Shown: positions 18,887 through 32,506, counted from the stretch's first letter. The stretch is 64,000 bases of DNA from Loktanella sp. (GCA_017390475.1 JAFPBO010000030.1:1-64000); one strand, 5' to 3'. The notes: generated from the letters alone by a model not told the origin. Translations and numbers: made by a program.

Positions 18887-20020
18887 TCACCGGGAACAAA
18901 CCCCGACCGAGTCGTGGCCTAAATCAGCCCCGGCAGCGGCGACTTGCCCCCCGCACACCGGATTCGGCACCCCCGTCGTGCCTGGGGCAGAGGTCGGCAA
19001 ACCACGCAGCACCCGCACCGCAAGATAGGCAAAAGCCTGCGCTTCGAGCATATCGCCATCCAGCCCCACCGCCTCGACCGGTGCAACCTTTGCTGTAACG
19101 GCAGCGGCCAGCGCCTGCATCACCATCGCGTTCTTGCGCCCGCCGCCAGTGACAAGCAGCCGGACAGGCGGTGCCGGACATTGCGCCAGCGCTGCGGTCA
19201 CCGACCAGACCACTGCCTGCGTCAGTGTCGCCAGCGCATCAGCATCGGACAGATGCGCAACGGCGCGCGTCAAACCGGCAAAATGGTCCCGGTCCAAAGA
19301 TTTCGGCGGCTGCTGCGCGAAATAGGGATCAGCCCGAAATGCCGCCAGAGCAGCGGTATCCACCTTCCCCTTTGCAGCAACCTGCCCTCCTTCATCATAT
19401 TGACGGCCAAAACGGGCCAGCATCGCATCATTGATCGGTGCATTGGCGGGCCCCGTATCAAAAGCCAGCAGCGCCCCACGATCCGCCGGATCCGCACGGG
19501 ACGGATCCACCCAGGTCAGATTACCAACCCCGCCCAGATTGACAAATGCCACCGGATCGCTGGCCCCGATCCATTTCGCCAGCGCGAAATGAAAGAACGG
19601 TGCCAAAGGCGCGCCCTGCCCACCCGCCGCCACATCAGCGCTGCGGAAATCCCAGACCACCGGATAATCCAGCACCGCGGCCAATCGCGTGCCATCGCCG
19701 CATTGATGGGTGCGCCCGCCCGCAGGATCATGCGCCAAAGTCTGGCCGTGAAACCCGGCCACCGCTATATTGGCGAAATCCTGCATCAGCGCGATATGCG
19801 CGGTCTCGACCACTCTGGCTGCAGCGCTGACATCATCCTGTTGCCACCGCCCCAGATGCGCCCGCAGCACTGCCTGTTCGTCCTGAGTATAGGCGCGATA
19901 GCCGACCGGCCCGAAATCAAAAATCTCGATGCCGTCGGTTTCGATCACCGCCGCATCGACCCCATCCAGCGACGTCCCCGACATCGTGCCCAATGCCGTC
20001 ACCGCAACCCCGTTCAACAT
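18887..20020 (-). CDS. anmK: anhydro-N-acetylmuramic acid kinase
   Basis: 377 residues. Phosphorylates and opens 1,6-anhydro-MurNAc during cell-wall recycling. Motifs: [18 protein letters not shown] at the start, [38 protein letters not shown], and [14 protein letters not shown] near the C-terminus, all characteristic of AnmK. Divergent from tyrS with 62 bases between starts. Confidence 0.95.
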   Translation of the reverse strand: MLNGVAVTALGTMSGTSLDGVDAAVIETDGIEIFDFGPVGYRAYTQDEQAVLRAHLGRWQQDDVSAAARVVETAHIALMQDFANIAVAGFHGQTLAHDPAGGRTHQCGDGTRLAAVLDYPVVWDFRSADVAAGGQGAPLAPFFHFALAKWIGASDPVAFVNLGGVGNLTWVDPSRADPADRGALLAFDTGPANAPINDAMLARFGRQYDEGGQVAAKGKVDTAALAAFRADPYFAQQPPKSLDRDHFAGLTRAVAHLSDADALATLTQAVVWSVTAALAQCPAPPVRLLVTGGGRKNAMVMQALAAAVTAKVAPVEAVGLDGDMLEAQAFAYLAVRVLRGLPTSAPGTTGVPNPVCGGQVAAAGADLGHDSVGVCSR

Positions 20021-20082
20021 CCGCTTTCCCTCTTGCCTCGCCCTGCTTATAGAGAGCTGCGTGCTACATTAGGAACAGAGTG

Positions 20083-21333
20083 ATGACTTACCACCCCAAA
20101 TCCGATTTCATGTCCGTGATGATGGAACGCGGCTATCTGGCCGATTGCACCGATTATCAGGGCCTTGATGATGCGTTGAGCCGGGGGGTGGTCACCACTT
20201 ATATCGGCTATGATGCGACGGCGAAATCCTTGCATGTCGGGCATCTGCTGAACATCATGATGCTGCGCTGGCTGCAAAAGACCGGGCACCGGCCCGTCAC
20301 TCTGATGGGCGGCGGCACCACCAAGGTGGGCGATCCCAGTTTCCGCGCCGATGAACGGCCTTTGCTGACACCCGATCAGATCAATGACAACATCACCGGC
20401 ATGGGGCAGGTTTTCGCCAAATACCTGACCTATGGTGACGGGCCGACCGATGCGCTGATGCTGAACAACGCCGAATGGCTGGATGGGCTGAACTACCTCG
20501 ATTTCCTGCGCGACATCGGGCGGCATTTTTCCGTCAACCGGATGCTTTCTTTTGAAAGCGTGAAATCGCGGCTGGACCGGGAACAATCTTTGTCCTTCCT
20601 CGAATTCAACTACATGATCCTGCAGGCCTATGATTTTCTGGAACTCAACCGGCGCTATGATTGCGTGTTGCAGATGGGCGGGTCCGATCAATGGGGCAAC
20701 ATCATCAACGGCATCGACCTGACGCGCCGGGTGCTGGACCATGAAATCTATGGCCTGACCTCACCCTTGCTGACCACCAGCGATGGGCGCAAGATGGGCA
20801 AATCCGCAGGCGGGGCGATCTGGCTGAACGGTGATATGCTGTCGCCTTATGAATTCTGGCAATTCTGGCGCAACACCACCGATGCCGATACCGGGCGGTT
20901 CCTGAAACTCTACACCGAATTGCCAGTCGATGAATGCAACCGTCTGGGTGCGCTGCAAGGATCCGCGATCAACGCCGCAAAGATCATCCTCGCCAATGAA
21001 GTCACCACATTGCTGCATGGGGCAGAGGCGGCTGCCGCGGCAGAGGCCACCGCGCGCGAGGTGTTTGAAAAAGGTGGCGTCGGTGATGATCTGCCGACCC
21101 TGACGTTGAGCGCGGCCGAGCTGGGCGACGGCATGTCCATCGTGCAGATCATCGTGCGCGCCGGTCTGGCCGGCACCGGGAAAGAGGCAAAACGCCTGAT
21201 CGCTGAAAACGGTGCCAGGCTGAACGATGACGCGCTCAGCGATGCCGGGCTGATCATCAGCGCCGATATGCTGGCGACCCCGATCAAACTCAGCGCCGGC
21301 AAAAAACGCCACGCGCTGGTGCAACTCGGTTGA
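20083..21333 (+). CDS. tyrS: tyrosyl-tRNA synthetase
   Basis: 416 residues, class [19 protein letters not shown] carries the HIGH equivalent. [16 protein letters not shown] binds substrate, and [10 protein letters not shown] is the KMSKS equivalent. The C-terminal S4-like domain (residues about 350-416) binds tRNA. A GTG one codon upstream is in frame, but the ATG with AGGAAC about 8 bases upstream is chosen. Two perfect hairpins follow the stop codon. Confidence 0.97.
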   Translation: MTYHPKSDFMSVMMERGYLADCTDYQGLDDALSRGVVTTYIGYDATAKSLHVGHLLNIMMLRWLQKTGHRPVTLMGGGTTKVGDPSFRADERPLLTPDQINDNITGMGQVFAKYLTYGDGPTDALMLNNAEWLDGLNYLDFLRDIGRHFSVNRMLSFESVKSRLDREQSLSFLEFNYMILQAYDFLELNRRYDCVLQMGGSDQWGNIINGIDLTRRVLDHEIYGLTSPLLTTSDGRKMGKSAGGAIWLNGDMLSPYEFWQFWRNTTDADTGRFLKLYTELPVDECNRLGALQGSAINAAKIILANEVTTLLHGAEAAAAAEATAREVFEKGGVGDDLPTLTLSAAELGDGMSIVQIIVRAGLAGTGKEAKRLIAENGARLNDDALSDAGLIISADMLATPIKLSAGKKRHALVQLG

Positions 21334-21337
21334 CCCT

Positions 21338-21411
21338 TTGCGCCAGCCTGCCCCGCTGGCGCAACACCCCCCATCTTCCGAGCCGGTGAAATCGCGCAAG
21401 CGCGATTTCAC
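21338..21411. terminator. two hairpins downstream of tyrS, with partial gene-end repeat
   Basis: TTGCGCCAGC (21338-21347) pairs with GCTGGCGCAA (21355-21364). GTGAAATCGCGC (21386-21397) pairs with GCGCGATTTCAC (21400-21411). Both are perfect. No T-tract follows, but a ATCCCCGCCGGAGGC segment related to the gene-end repeat does (about 21418-21432). The remaining gap to the Fur-type gene (to 21529) shows nothing else clear. Confidence 0.55.
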
Positions 21412-21529
21412 CTACATATCCCCGCCGGAGGCATCGTGCGTGGCAAAGCCACGTGCGACCCAGTCCAAACGCACTGGCCAGCGGCGGGCAGGACCGTTAA
21501 GACTAACCCAAGCAAAGACCGGGCCACCC

Positions 21530-21952
21530 ATGACTGACACGATCCTTTCCCGCTGCGAAGCGCAGGGCCTGCGCCTGACCGACCAGCGCCGGGTCATTGC
21601 CGCCGTGCTTGAAGACGCCATTGACCACCCCGATGTTGAAGAACTCTACAACCGCGCCTCGGCCGTCGATCCACGGATATCGCTCGCCACCGTCTACAGG
21701 ACCGTGAAATTGTTCGAGGAATCAGGTATCCTTGAAAAACACGAATTCGGCGATGGCCGCGCAAGATACGAAGCAGCAGACCGCGACCATCACGACCACC
21801 TGATTGATATGCACAGCGGCGAGGTGATCGAATTCGTCGATGCAGAGATAGAAGCATTGCAGGAACGGATCGCGGCCAAACTCGGCTACAGGCTGATGGG
21901 GCACCGGCTGGAACTCTACGGCCTGCCGCTGAAGAAAAGCAAGGATCATTAA
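21530..21952 (+). CDS. Fur/Mur family metal-dependent repressor
   Basis: 140 residues. The winged helix spans LRLTDQRRVIAAVL to ISLATVYRTVKLFEESG, the recognition helix of the Fur family. The metal-binding HHDHLIDMHSG lies near residue 87, followed by VIEFVDAEIEALQERIA. There is no C-terminal CxxC zinc site. This is usual for alphaproteobacterial Fur-type proteins, many of which act as the manganese regulator Mur. Iron versus manganese cannot be settled from sequence. The stop codon abuts the GTG start of the EamA gene, so the two are co-transcribed. Confidence 0.88.
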   Translation: MTDTILSRCEAQGLRLTDQRRVIAAVLEDAIDHPDVEELYNRASAVDPRISLATVYRTVKLFEESGILEKHEFGDGRARYEAADRDHHDHLIDMHSGEVIEFVDAEIEALQERIAAKLGYRLMGHRLELYGLPLKKSKDH

Positions 21953-24183
<2,231 letters not shown>

Positions 24184-24192
24184 GCGCAAGCC

Positions 24193-24834
24193 ATGACGGC
24201 CCGGGCGGATTTCGTGCGGGCGGTGGGCTCACGCTTGCTGCACTGCACAGCCCGCGCCAATCTGGGCGGCATCGCGACATATGGTCTGTTGCCGCCTGCC
24301 CTGCTGGCTCGACTCGCCGGTCAGGACCCACAAAGGCTCGCGCTGCGGCGCGACCGGCTGGTTCTGACCATGCCCGATGGCAGCACAGCGCAGTTGAACC
24401 ACCAACTGCCAATCTTGCATGGTCTTGCCGCTGCCAACCGGGTCGTGGACGGGCATGACGCGATCAGCTGGGCTTGCCAGCTTGACGAAAGGGTTTTCCT
24501 TTGGCCGCAGCGCAAAGGTGACGCCTTCATGAAAAGCGTCGAACGCGACAGCGACATTGCTTGTCTGTCTTTCGACACCGGTGCGGTTTTCGACCTTTGC
24601 GCAGACCGGCTTTGGCTTTCGCCTCTGAACAGTGGCAACTTCCGCCAAGGCGGTGCCCATGCGCGGCGCGGCGACTGGATTTACTGTCGCGCAAGCGACG
24701 GGATCACCGCGTTTCGCAACAATCGCCGTGATCGGGGGTTAGTCGCTGGGACAGATATCGTCGGTGAAGTTTCATTAACCGGCGATGGCTTGGCCGTTGC
24801 AGACCTTGCCGATTTGAAACCTGAAGGTCTCTGA
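24193..24834 (+). CDS. DUF7002-like protein of unknown function
   Basis: 213 residues. The sequence HCTARANLGGIATYGLLPP, then RVFLWPQRKGDAF and LWLSPLNSGNF, resembles the DUF7002 family. That family begins with a His-containing loop followed by a turn such as GLL, and ends in PINSG. The layout (an early HxT, a mid hydrophobic WP, a late N-S-G) recalls proteins with an ADP-ribosyltransferase-like fold such as RES/DarT-type, but no function is proven. It starts 33 bases after eno, within reach of the same transcript, and is followed 35 bases later by a cupin gene. Confidence 0.6.
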   Translation: MTARADFVRAVGSRLLHCTARANLGGIATYGLLPPALLARLAGQDPQRLALRRDRLVLTMPDGSTAQLNHQLPILHGLAAANRVVDGHDAISWACQLDERVFLWPQRKGDAFMKSVERDSDIACLSFDTGAVFDLCADRLWLSPLNSGNFRQGGAHARRGDWIYCRASDGITAFRNNRRDRGLVAGTDIVGEVSLTGDGLAVADLADLKPEGL

Positions 24835-24869
24835 AGAATGCTCGACAAAAACCTCCAGAATCGCATCCC

Positions 24870-25292
24870 ATGACCGCTGATGACATCATCGCCCACCTGC
24901 AACTGGTCCCCCATCCCGAGGGGGGCCATTACCGCCAGACATGGGTTGCCGAAAATGACGGCCGCCCGGTTGGGACCTGCATCTACTTCCTGCTCAAAGC
25001 CGGGGAGGCCAGCCACTGGCACCGCGTCGATGCGGTGGAAATCTGGCATTATTACGCCGGTGCCCCATTGATCCTGTCCATCGCCCCAGATGATGCGGGG
25101 CCTGCGGTGGACCATATCCTCGGGCCTGATCTGACGGCAGGGCAGTTTCCACAAGCCATCGTGCCAAAAGATCATTGGCAGGCCGCGCGCAGCACCGGCG
25201 ATTGGACGCTGGTCGGCTGTACTGTGTCACCCGGGTTTGATTTTTCAGGCTTTACGCTGGCCGCACCGGGGTTTGATATCCCGAAAGCTTAA
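24870..25292 (+). CDS. cupin, DUF985 family
   Basis: 140 residues, one-domain cupin. LQLVPHPEGGHYRQTW is the family opening. SHWHRVDAVEIWHYYAG carries the cupin metal-ligand pattern (two His and a Glu), and VGCTVSPGFDFSGFTLA the second conserved strand pair. Members have been called cupin_5; the reaction is unknown. It ends against the nrdJ terminator cluster. Confidence 0.85.
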   Translation: MTADDIIAHLQLVPHPEGGHYRQTWVAENDGRPVGTCIYFLLKAGEASHWHRVDAVEIWHYYAGAPLILSIAPDDAGPAVDHILGPDLTAGQFPQAIVPKDHWQAARSTGDWTLVGCTVSPGFDFSGFTLAAPGFDIPKA

Positions 25293-25300
25293 GCGACGCA

Positions 25301-25410
25301 GTCCCGGACTTGCTCCGGGACCTCATCACAACATACGCAAACCGGAAAAGACCAAGAAATTTCGTCCGAAATTTCTTGGTCCATCAAAGATTTTTCGGAC
25401 GAAAAATCTT
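25301..25410. terminator. three hairpins between convergent cupin and nrdJ genes
   Basis: GTCCCGGA (25301-25308) pairs with TCCGGGAC (25314-25321). GACCAAGAAATTTCG (25350-25364) pairs with CGAAATTTCTTGGTC (25367-25381). AAGATTTTTCG (25387-25397) pairs with CGAAAAATCTT (25400-25410). The last stem overlaps two bases of the nrdJ stop codon. The second and third resemble the pair after cysS. Confidence 0.75.
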
Positions 25411-28400
25411 AGCTACACCCGCTGGTCCCGCCACAGGTATTGCACTTCATACAGGTCCCGTTGCGCACCAGCGTGTAATTGCCACATTCGCCACAAGGAT
25501 CACCTTCGTAGCCCTGCATCTTGGCCTTGTCGCGGGCCGAGAGGCCCGTTGCGGTCTCGGCCACCACAGCCGTCAGCGTCGCGGTACCGCTGACCAAAGC
25601 CGCATTGCTGACCCCAGTTTGCAGCGCCATCAGATCCTGCGGCATCCGCTTGCGCAGATAGCCGGTCGAGGAGATCTGTTTCAGCACTTCCAGCGACCGC
25701 GATGCGGCGTTTTCGCTCGGCGTACGGACATTGGACACACCCTCCGCCTCGCCACGACCGATATCGTCGAAAGATGCGCCTTCGGGTTTCACATGCGCGA
25801 GGTCGGTGCGGTCGAGGTATGACACGGCCAGTTCACGGAAGATGTAATCAAGGATCGAGGTTGCATTCTTGATGCTGTCATTGCCCTGCACCATACCTGC
25901 GGGCTCAAACTTGGTGAAGGTGAAAGCATCCACAAATTCCTCCAGCGGCACGCCGTATTGCAGGCCGACCGACACGGCGATGGCGAAATTGTTCATCATC
26001 GCGCGGAAACCGGCACCCTCTTTATGCATGTCGATAAAGATTTCGCCCAATTGCCCGTCTTCATATTCGCCGGTGCGCAGATAGACTTTATGCCCGCCGA
26101 CGATGGCCTTTTGGGTATAGCCCTTACGCCGCTGTGGCATCTTTTCGCGTTCGCGGTTGCGCACTTCCTGAATGATGATCTTTTCGACGATCTTTTCGGC
26201 CAGCACGGCCGCCTTGTCATGGTGGTTGCCGCTTTCCAGCACTTCGCGCGCGTCATCATCATCTTCCACCAAGGCCGAGGCCAGAGGTTGCGAGAGTTTC
26301 GATCCGTCACGGTAAAGCGCATTAGCCTTCACCCCCAGCGACCAGCTGAGTTCATAGGCTTTCTGGCAATCCTCGATCGTCGCGTCATTGGGCATGTTGA
26401 TCGTCTTGGAAATCGCACCCGAGATAAAGCTTTGCGCCGCTGCCATCATGTAGATATGGCTGTCAACGCTCAGATAACGCTTGCCTTTCTTACCACAGGG
26501 GTTGGCGCAATCGAAGACGGAATAATGTTCTGCCTTCAGGAATGGCGCGCCTTCCAGCGTCATCGTGCCGCAAACGTGGTCATTCGCCGCCTCGATATCC
26601 TGCTTGGTATAGCCCAGATGGCGCAGCAGATCAAAGGTCGGGTCGTTCAGTTTCGCCTCTGGGATACCCAAAGTCTTGGTGCAGAAATCCTGCCCCAGCG
26701 TCCATTGGTTGAACACAAAGCGGATATCGAAGGCAGAGCGCAGCGCCCCTTCGACCTTGTCGAGTTCCGCCTGACCAAAACCGTGCCCAATCAGGCTGGT
26801 GTGGTTGATCGCAGGTGCCTGCCCCATGGACCCGTGACCCACGGCATAGGCGATGATTTCCTCGATCTGGGCCGGGCCATAGCCCAGCTTTTCCAGCGCC
26901 GCAGGGACAGATTGGTTGATAATCTTGAAATAGCCGCCACCGGCCAGTTTCTTGAACTTCACCAACGCGAAATCAGGTTCGATCCCCGTCGTGTCGCAAT
27001 CCATCACCAGACCGATGGTGCCGGTGGGGGCGATGACGGACACTTGTGCATTGCGATAGCCGTGCTTTTCACCAAGGCGCAACGCCTCGTTCCAGCTTTC
27101 GACGGCCAGTGCGACCAGACGGTCATCCGAGCAGTTTGTGTGGTCGAGTGGCACAGGTTTGACGTCCAGCGCTTCATAGCCGGAGGCCTTGCCCAAAGCG
27201 GCGTTGCGGTGGTTGCGGATCACCCGCAGCATGTGCTTTTCGTTCTTGGCATAACCGGGGAATGCCCCCAATTCACCCGCCATTTCGGCGGAAGTCGCAT
27301 AGGATACGCCGGTCATGATCGCGGTAAGCGCAGCACCCATGGCGCGGCCTTCGTCGCTGTCATAGCCAAAGCCCATATTCATCAGCAGGCCGCCGATATT
27401 GGCATAGCCCAGACCCAAGGTGCGGAAATCATAGGAGCGTTGCGCGATTTCCTTGGACGGGAACTGCGCCATCATCACGCTGATCTCCAGCGTCACGGTC
27501 CACAGACGGGTGGCATGCATGTAATCCTCAACCTGAAACTGCCCGTCCTTGTAGAAGGTCAGCAGGTTCATCGAGGCGAGGTTACAGGCCGTATCATCCA
27601 GGAACATATATTCCGAACAGGGGTTCGATCCGCGGATCGCGCCATCCTCTGGGCAAGTGTGCCATGCGTTGACGGTGTCATGATACTGAATGCCCGGATC
27701 GGCACAGGCCCAAGCGGCATGGCCCACCTGTTCCCACAGATCGCGGGCCTTGATGATCTTGGCGACCTCGCCATTGCGGCGGTTGATCAGTTTCCAATCT
27801 TCGTCGTTTTCCACGGCTTTCAGAAAGGCATCGGTGACGCGGATCGAATTGTTGGAATTCTGGCCAGAAACGGAGGAATAGGCTTCCGAATCCCAATCGG
27901 TGTCATAGGTCGGGAATTCGATGCTGGTGTGGCCCTGTTTGGCATAATCCAGCACGCGTTTGATATAGGTCTCGGGGATCGCGGAACGCTTCGCATCCTT
28001 GACGGCCTGCGCCAGTGTCTCGTTCGTCTTGGGGTCATAGGCGGCCTCGGACGATCCGTCCCACGCCTTGATCGCCGCGAAGATCGCGTTCAGATAGCGT
28101 TCATGCATCTTGGACCCGGCGACGATCGAGGCAACCTTTTGCTCCTCGATCACCTTCCAGTTGATGAATTCCTCGATATCGGGGTGATCCGCATCGACGA
28201 TCACCATCTTCGCCGCGCGCCGCGTGGTGCCGCCCGATTTGATCGCGCCAGCCGCACGGTCACCGATTTTCAGAAAACCCATCAGACCAGAGGATTTGCC
28301 ACCGCCGGAGAGTTTCTCACCCTCGCCACGCAAGGACGAAAAGTTGGTGCCGGTGCCGGAACCATATTTGAACAGCCGCGCCTCACGCACCCACAGGTCC

Positions 28401-29020
28401 ATGATCCCGCCTTCGTTCACCAGATCGTCAGCAACAGATTGGATGAAACACGCATGCGGCTGCGGGTGTTCGTAGGACGAAGCAGATTTCGTCAGCTCAC
28501 CTGTCTGGTAATCCACATAATAATGCCCCTGCGCCGGGCCATCGATGCCGTAAGCCCAATGCAGCCCGGTGTTGAACCATTGCGGGCTATTCGGGGCTGC
28601 GCGCTGGGTCGCCAGCATATAGCGCATCTCATCGAAATAGGCGCGCGCGTCTTCTTCGGTGGTGAAATAGCCACCCTTCCAACCCCAATAGGTCCATGCG
28701 CCCGCCAGCCGGTCGAACACTTGCTTGGCACTGGTTTCCCCGCCGAATGTGGCGTCCTTGGCTGGCACAGATTTCCACAGGAATGCCGGCACGCCCTTTT
28801 CCTTGACCTTTTTGACCGCCGAAGGGACGCCCGCCTTGCGGAAATATTTCTGCGCGATCACATCGGATGCGACCTGGCTCCAGCCTGCGGGGATTTCGCA
28901 ATCATCCAGCTTGAACACGATGGTGCCGTCCGGGTTGCGAATCTCTGACGTGGTGGTCTTGAAATCCAATGCCGCGTAAGCATCTGCGCCAGCGCTGGTA
29001 AAATTGCGTTCGATTTTCAT
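25409..29020 (-). CDS. nrdJ: adenosylcobalamin-dependent ribonucleotide reductase (class II)
   Basis: 1203 residues, the large form typical of alphaproteobacteria. Reduces ribonucleotides to deoxyribonucleotides with a thiyl radical made from adenosylcobalamin. The catalytic-site motif NPCSEYMF (radical Cys and Glu) lies near residue 470. The substrate loop [18 protein letters not shown] is around 230, and [19 protein letters not shown] around 670. The C-terminal tail [15 protein letters not shown] with following CxxC pairs is the thiol shuttle/zinc-type tail. No class I or III reductase is in the window. Dependence on B12 ties it to cobK-cbiD-cobA-cobB. An NrdR-like box lies about 175 bases upstream. 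Confidence 0.97.
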   Translation of the reverse strand: MKIERNFTSAGADAYAALDFKTTTSEIRNPDGTIVFKLDDCEIPAGWSQVASDVIAQKYFRKAGVPSAVKKVKEKGVPAFLWKSVPAKDATFGGETSAKQVFDRLAGAWTYWGWKGGYFTTEEDARAYFDEMRYMLATQRAAPNSPQWFNTGLHWAYGIDGPAQGHYYVDYQTGELTKSASSYEHPQPHACFIQSVADDLVNEGGIMDLWVREARLFKYGSGTGTNFSSLRGEGEKLSGGGKSSGLMGFLKIGDRAAGAIKSGGTTRRAAKMVIVDADHPDIEEFINWKVIEEQKVASIVAGSKMHERYLNAIFAAIKAWDGSSEAAYDPKTNETLAQAVKDAKRSAIPETYIKRVLDYAKQGHTSIEFPTYDTDWDSEAYSSVSGQNSNNSIRVTDAFLKAVENDEDWKLINRRNGEVAKIIKARDLWEQVGHAAWACADPGIQYHDTVNAWHTCPEDGAIRGSNPCSEYMFLDDTACNLASMNLLTFYKDGQFQVEDYMHATRLWTVTLEISVMMAQFPSKEIAQRSYDFRTLGLGYANIGGLLMNMGFGYDSDEGRAMGAALTAIMTGVSYATSAEMAGELGAFPGYAKNEKHMLRVIRNHRNAALGKASGYEALDVKPVPLDHTNCSDDRLVALAVESWNEALRLGEKHGYRNAQVSVIAPTGTIGLVMDCDTTGIEPDFALVKFKKLAGGGYFKIINQSVPAALEKLGYGPAQIEEIIAYAVGHGSMGQAPAINHTSLIGHGFGQAELDKVEGALRSAFDIRFVFNQWTLGQDFCTKTLGIPEAKLNDPTFDLLRHLGYTKQDIEAANDHVCGTMTLEGAPFLKAEHYSVFDCANPCGKKGKRYLSVDSHIYMMAAAQSFISGAISKTINMPNDATIEDCQKAYELSWSLGVKANALYRDGSKLSQPLASALVEDDDDAREVLESGNHHDKAAVLAEKIVEKIIIQEVRNREREKMPQRRKGYTQKAIVGGHKVYLRTGEYEDGQLGEIFIDMHKEGAGFRAMMNNFAIAVSVGLQYGVPLEEFVDAFTFTKFEPAGMVQGNDSIKNATSILDYIFRELAVSYLDRTDLAHVKPEGASFDDIGRGEAEGVSNVRTPSENAASRSLEVLKQISSTGYLRKRMPQDLMALQTGVSNAALVSGTATLTAVVAETATGLSARDKAKMQGYEGDPCGECGNYTLVRNGTCMKCNTCGGTSGCS

Positions 29021-29192
29021 GTCTCTGCCCCTTTATCGGTGGCCGTCGTTGCGGCTCACTTTGGTAAGATCGTCGTCCGGCGACGACCATTATTGAGGAA
29101 AACAGATCCATGTCCGCTGACGGACAATCAGTCCAGCCGCGACAGCACGCCATCTGGCGCACTTTGGTTCGATTGATCTATTCCCCGCGCCG

Positions 29193-29208
29193 ACACTACA
29201 TCTTGTGT
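29193..29208. promoter_or_regulatory. NrdR-box-like element upstream of nrdJ
   Basis: ACACTACATCTTGTGT is an imperfect palindrome that fits the NrdR box pattern ACACWAYATMTWGTGT. NrdR represses ribonucleotide reductase genes and normally binds two boxes. No second good match was found one to two helical turns away on either side, so repression may be weak or the second site degenerate. Confidence 0.6.
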
Positions 29209-29698
29209 TGCATTTGCCAGCCCGCACAACTTGACGCATCCAGCCCTAGGGGGCAATTGATTTTTTAACCCAAAATACAGATTTACCTGGTTGACGATCC
29301 GTCGATGATCCCGCGCCGGGACCGTGCCGCGATTCACCCACCGCTTTGTCCACAGAACGGGCACAAAAGCTGTGCGCAATAATCCCTTTGCACGGACAGG
29401 TTTAGCGCGGAAACATGCCAGACCGGATGAAACGATCCCCAGCGGGTCGCCCGAATTTCCGGCAATCTGCGAAAATGGCGGGGGTGACACGGGTGCAACA
29501 CCGGTCGGCGGGATCGTGCCGCTGTTTGCCAGGGTGACGCGCTCTGCGGCACCGATTCTGTCGGGTTGATCGTGGGTGGTGTCATTGGCAGATCAACGGT
29601 AGCACCGGGCCGCTGAGCGGGACGAAAACAGTCGCCCAAACGCCTGAAGGCCCAGCCAAAGGCCGGACCAATCTACATCAGCATCTAGAGGATTTTTA
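29209..29698. other. 490-base stretch without a supported gene
   Basis: Between the nrdJ control region and tRNA-Pro. Short open frames occur on both strands, but none has a credible start, ribosome site or recognisable motif. A cobalamin-riboswitch-like fragment around 29480-29545 was examined and rejected. A small RNA cannot be excluded by eye. Confidence 0.5.
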
Positions 29699-29775
29699 TG
29701 GTCGGGGCGGAGAGATTCGAACTCCCGACCCTCTGTTCCCAAAACAGATGCGCTACCAGGCTGCGCTACGCCCCG
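29699..29775 (-). tRNA. tRNA-Pro (anticodon TGG)
   Basis: 77 bases with encoded CCA. Acceptor CGGGGCG/CGCCCCG, anticodon stem TCTGT/ACAGA enclosing TTTGGGA with anticodon TGG, T-loop TTCGAAT. It is complete and folds as a standard cloverleaf. Confidence 0.96.
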
Positions 29776-29819
29776 AACCATGGCGTGTCTTTAGCTGCCC
29801 CAAAATGATTTGAAAAGCC

Positions 29820-30299
29820 CTAAAGGTCACTCTTTTCGTCACAAGGCAAAATTGCTTCCGGACCAAAGCTGGGGTGCTGCATGACATCGCCCACGCTGAT
29901 CCCCAGACGTTGCGACATGCCGCCGTTGATCTCCAGCACCATCTGGACGCCGTCGCCGCCCGGGATCGGTGTCAGGTCACCGGGGACGGCATTTTCATGC
30001 AGATGCAGAATTTCACCCTCAGGACTGGCGAATAACATATCCAAAGGAATCAATGTGTTCTTCATCCAGAAGCTGACCGATTGCGGTTCTTCATAGATGA
30101 ACAACATGCCGGTCATGCGCGGCATGTCTTCGACAAACATCAGGCCCTGCGCGCGGGTCGCCGGGGTGTCGGCGATCGTCACCGTGAACCCCGCCTGCCC
30201 CCAATCACCGAAAATCGTGACACGATCATCGACACAGGCGGCCACCGCCATCTGCGTCGATGCCAGCGCCAGCCCAAACCCGATGATCATTGCTTTCAT
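29820..30299 (-). CDS. DUF192 family exported protein
   Basis: 159 residues from the ATG that overlaps the cold-shock stop codon (ATGA). A signal peptide (MKAMIIGFGLALASTQMAVA) is followed by a DUF192 domain: FTVTIADTPATRAQGLMF, MLFIYEEPQSVSFWMKNT and IPLDMLFA are its hallmarks. The domain is widespread in bacteria and archaea with no firmly assigned function. Translational coupling to a cold-shock-type protein is common in this group. Confidence 0.9.
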   Translation of the reverse strand: MKAMIIGFGLALASTQMAVAACVDDRVTIFGDWGQAGFTVTIADTPATRAQGLMFVEDMPRMTGMLFIYEEPQSVSFWMKNTLIPLDMLFASPEGEILHLHENAVPGDLTPIPGGDGVQMVLEINGGMSQRLGISVGDVMQHPSFGPEAILPCDEKSDL

Positions 30300-30823
30300 T
30301 TCACGGCACTTTCCCAACCAACAACATCGATCGCCATACGACCGCGTTCGCCGTCCACCAGACGCAGACCGACAGCCTCGCCCGATTGCAGATCCGACAG
30401 GCCGGACCGGCGCAGCACCTCGATATGAACAAACACATCTTCGGCTTTTCCGAACACGTTGGCAAACCCGAATCCCTTGGATTTGTCGAACCATTTGACG
30501 CGGGCCGGCTCCACCGGGCGGCTGGCGATATCGGCGGGTGTGAAATCCATCATATCCCGCAGCGGCAGGGCAGAATCGGTCTGGGGCGGTGTGATCGAAA
30601 TCACCTCCACCGCCTGCAACCCGCGCTGGGTATCCTGCACCATCAGATCAATCCGGGAACCGTCAACAACGGATCCCTGGCCAAAATTGCGTAACACGTT
30701 CGCGTGCAGCAGGATATCTGGGCCACCAAGCTCTGCAATCACAAAGCCAAAACCTTTGGTGGGATCAAACCATTTTACCAGGCCTTGCACACGCCGCAGA
30801 TAGGCGGTGTCTTCCGTTTCCAT
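30296..30823 (-). CDS. double cold-shock-domain protein
   Basis: 175 residues. Two complete cold-shock domains: residues about 13-75 with VKWFDPTKGFGFVIA and ILLHANVLR, and about 108-172 with VKWFDKSKGFGFANV and VFVHIEVLR. Each has the RNP1 (KGFGF) and RNP2 nucleic-acid-binding strands. Single-domain CspA proteins are near 70 residues, so this is the fused form seen in alphaproteobacteria. AAGGAAG lies eight bases before the ATG. The acidic start METEDTA supports the chosen site. Likely an RNA-binding regulator rather than a strictly cold-induced protein. Confidence 0.93.
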   Translation of the reverse strand: METEDTAYLRRVQGLVKWFDPTKGFGFVIAELGGPDILLHANVLRNFGQGSVVDGSRIDLMVQDTQRGLQAVEVISITPPQTDSALPLRDMMDFTPADIASRPVEPARVKWFDKSKGFGFANVFGKAEDVFVHIEVLRRSGLSDLQSGEAVGLRLVDGERGRMAIDVVGWESAVK

Positions 30824-30841
30824 TTGTTCTTCCTTTTGACG

Positions 30842-30870
30842 CAATATCTATCCCGCACTGCGCCTGTCAA
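30842..30870 (-). promoter_or_regulatory. candidate promoter of the cold-shock/DUF192 unit
   Basis: On the minus strand a perfect -35 TTGACA (30870-30865) is followed 17 bases later by ATATTG (30847-30842), with an overlapping TAGATA nearer. The -35 is strong and the -10 weak. It lies just before the ribosome site, so the leader would be short. Confidence 0.35.
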
Positions 30871-30934
30871 CTTTCCGCCACGAACATACCGTTTCAACAG
30901 GGGAACAACGGCACGCCCAAAAAAAGACAATAAC

Positions 30935-31540
30935 CTACGGATTTAGTCGGGTCACTGTCCAATCATCAAGTAACGTCTGCCGCGACCACCGAAAACGATC
31001 GTGCAGACGAAAAGCCCCATCCGACCAGAACTCTATCTCCAGTGGGGCTATACGGTAGCCCCCCCAATGGGCAGGGCGCGCCGGGTTTGTGCCATGCTGC
31101 GCCGTAACCTTTGCCACTTCGGCCATCAATGCCGCACGTGACGTCAAAGGCTGCGATTGGCGCGAGGCCCAGGCACCCAGCCGGCTTTTGAGCGAGCGCG
31201 ACTGATAATATGCGTCGGCAATCGGACCATCCTCTTTTGTCACAAGACCACGGACGCGGATCTGCCGCGCCAGCGACTTCCAATGCATGACAAACGCCGC
31301 CTTGCCTGTTGCCGAAATTTCAACAGCCTTGCGGCTTTCGTAATTGGTGTAAAAAACAAATGCAGCCGGTTCGATCTCCTTCAACAAAACCATCCTTACA
31401 TTCGGCAGCCCCGCTGCATCGACCGTAGCCAAGGCGATTGCATTGGCATCGGTTGCTTCTGATTCTTCTGCCGCCGATAGCCATTGCTGCGCGACGACAA
31501 AAGGGTCTTCACCCGCAAATATACCCGTACGATCAGACAT
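30935..31540 (-). CDS. pdxH: pyridoxine/pyridoxamine 5'-phosphate oxidase
   Basis: 201 residues from the ATG with AGGAGG ten bases upstream. FMN-dependent oxidation of PNP/PMP to pyridoxal 5'-phosphate. [24 protein letters not shown] is the FMN and substrate-binding run (residues about 50-75). [17 protein letters not shown] follows, and [11 protein letters not shown] with the C-terminal [10 protein letters not shown] signature. Divergent from fabI with 155 bases between starts. Confidence 0.95.
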   Translation of the reverse strand: MSDRTGIFAGEDPFVVAQQWLSAAEESEATDANAIALATVDAAGLPNVRMVLLKEIEPAAFVFYTNYESRKAVEISATGKAAFVMHWKSLARQIRVRGLVTKEDGPIADAYYQSRSLKSRLGAWASRQSQPLTSRAALMAEVAKVTAQHGTNPARPAHWGGYRIAPLEIEFWSDGAFRLHDRFRWSRQTLLDDWTVTRLNP

Positions 31541-31622
31541 TTCCTGATCCTCCTTGCGGTCACAAATCCAAAAACTAGGATTAATCGGCGACAGTAGCAA
31601 CCATTTTGACAGATTGTTCCCC

Positions 31623-31636
31623 AGATACAGGTATCT
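31623..31636. promoter_or_regulatory. inverted repeat in the pdxH-fabI divergent promoter region
   Basis: AGATAC-AG-GTATCT, six-base perfect arms, 60 bases before fabI and about 80 before pdxH. TTGACA at 31606-31611 lies 11 bases upstream on the plus strand. It is a plausible operator; no regulator can be named. Confidence 0.3.
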
Positions 31637-31695
31637 AGGCAACCCCCCGACGCCCGTGCTAGGGACGAGCAAAGTAATTACAAAGGTTGCAAGCA

Positions 31696-32502
<807 letters not shown>

Positions 32503-32506
32503 CGCA

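Noticed and set aside
25958-28948. 996-codon open frame on the plus strand opposite nrdJ
   Set aside because: High-GC mirror of a certain gene; amino-acid pattern is His/Gln/Arg-rich with no motif.
29346-29355. DnaA-box-like TTGTCCACA
   Set aside because: Single imperfect match without an AT-rich unwinding region or neighbours.
29480-29545. Cobalamin-riboswitch-like fragment (GGTGCAACACCGG followed by CCGCTGTTTGCCAGG)
   Set aside because: On the plus strand with no plus-strand gene downstream; lacks the GGGAA segment and a proper B12 box.
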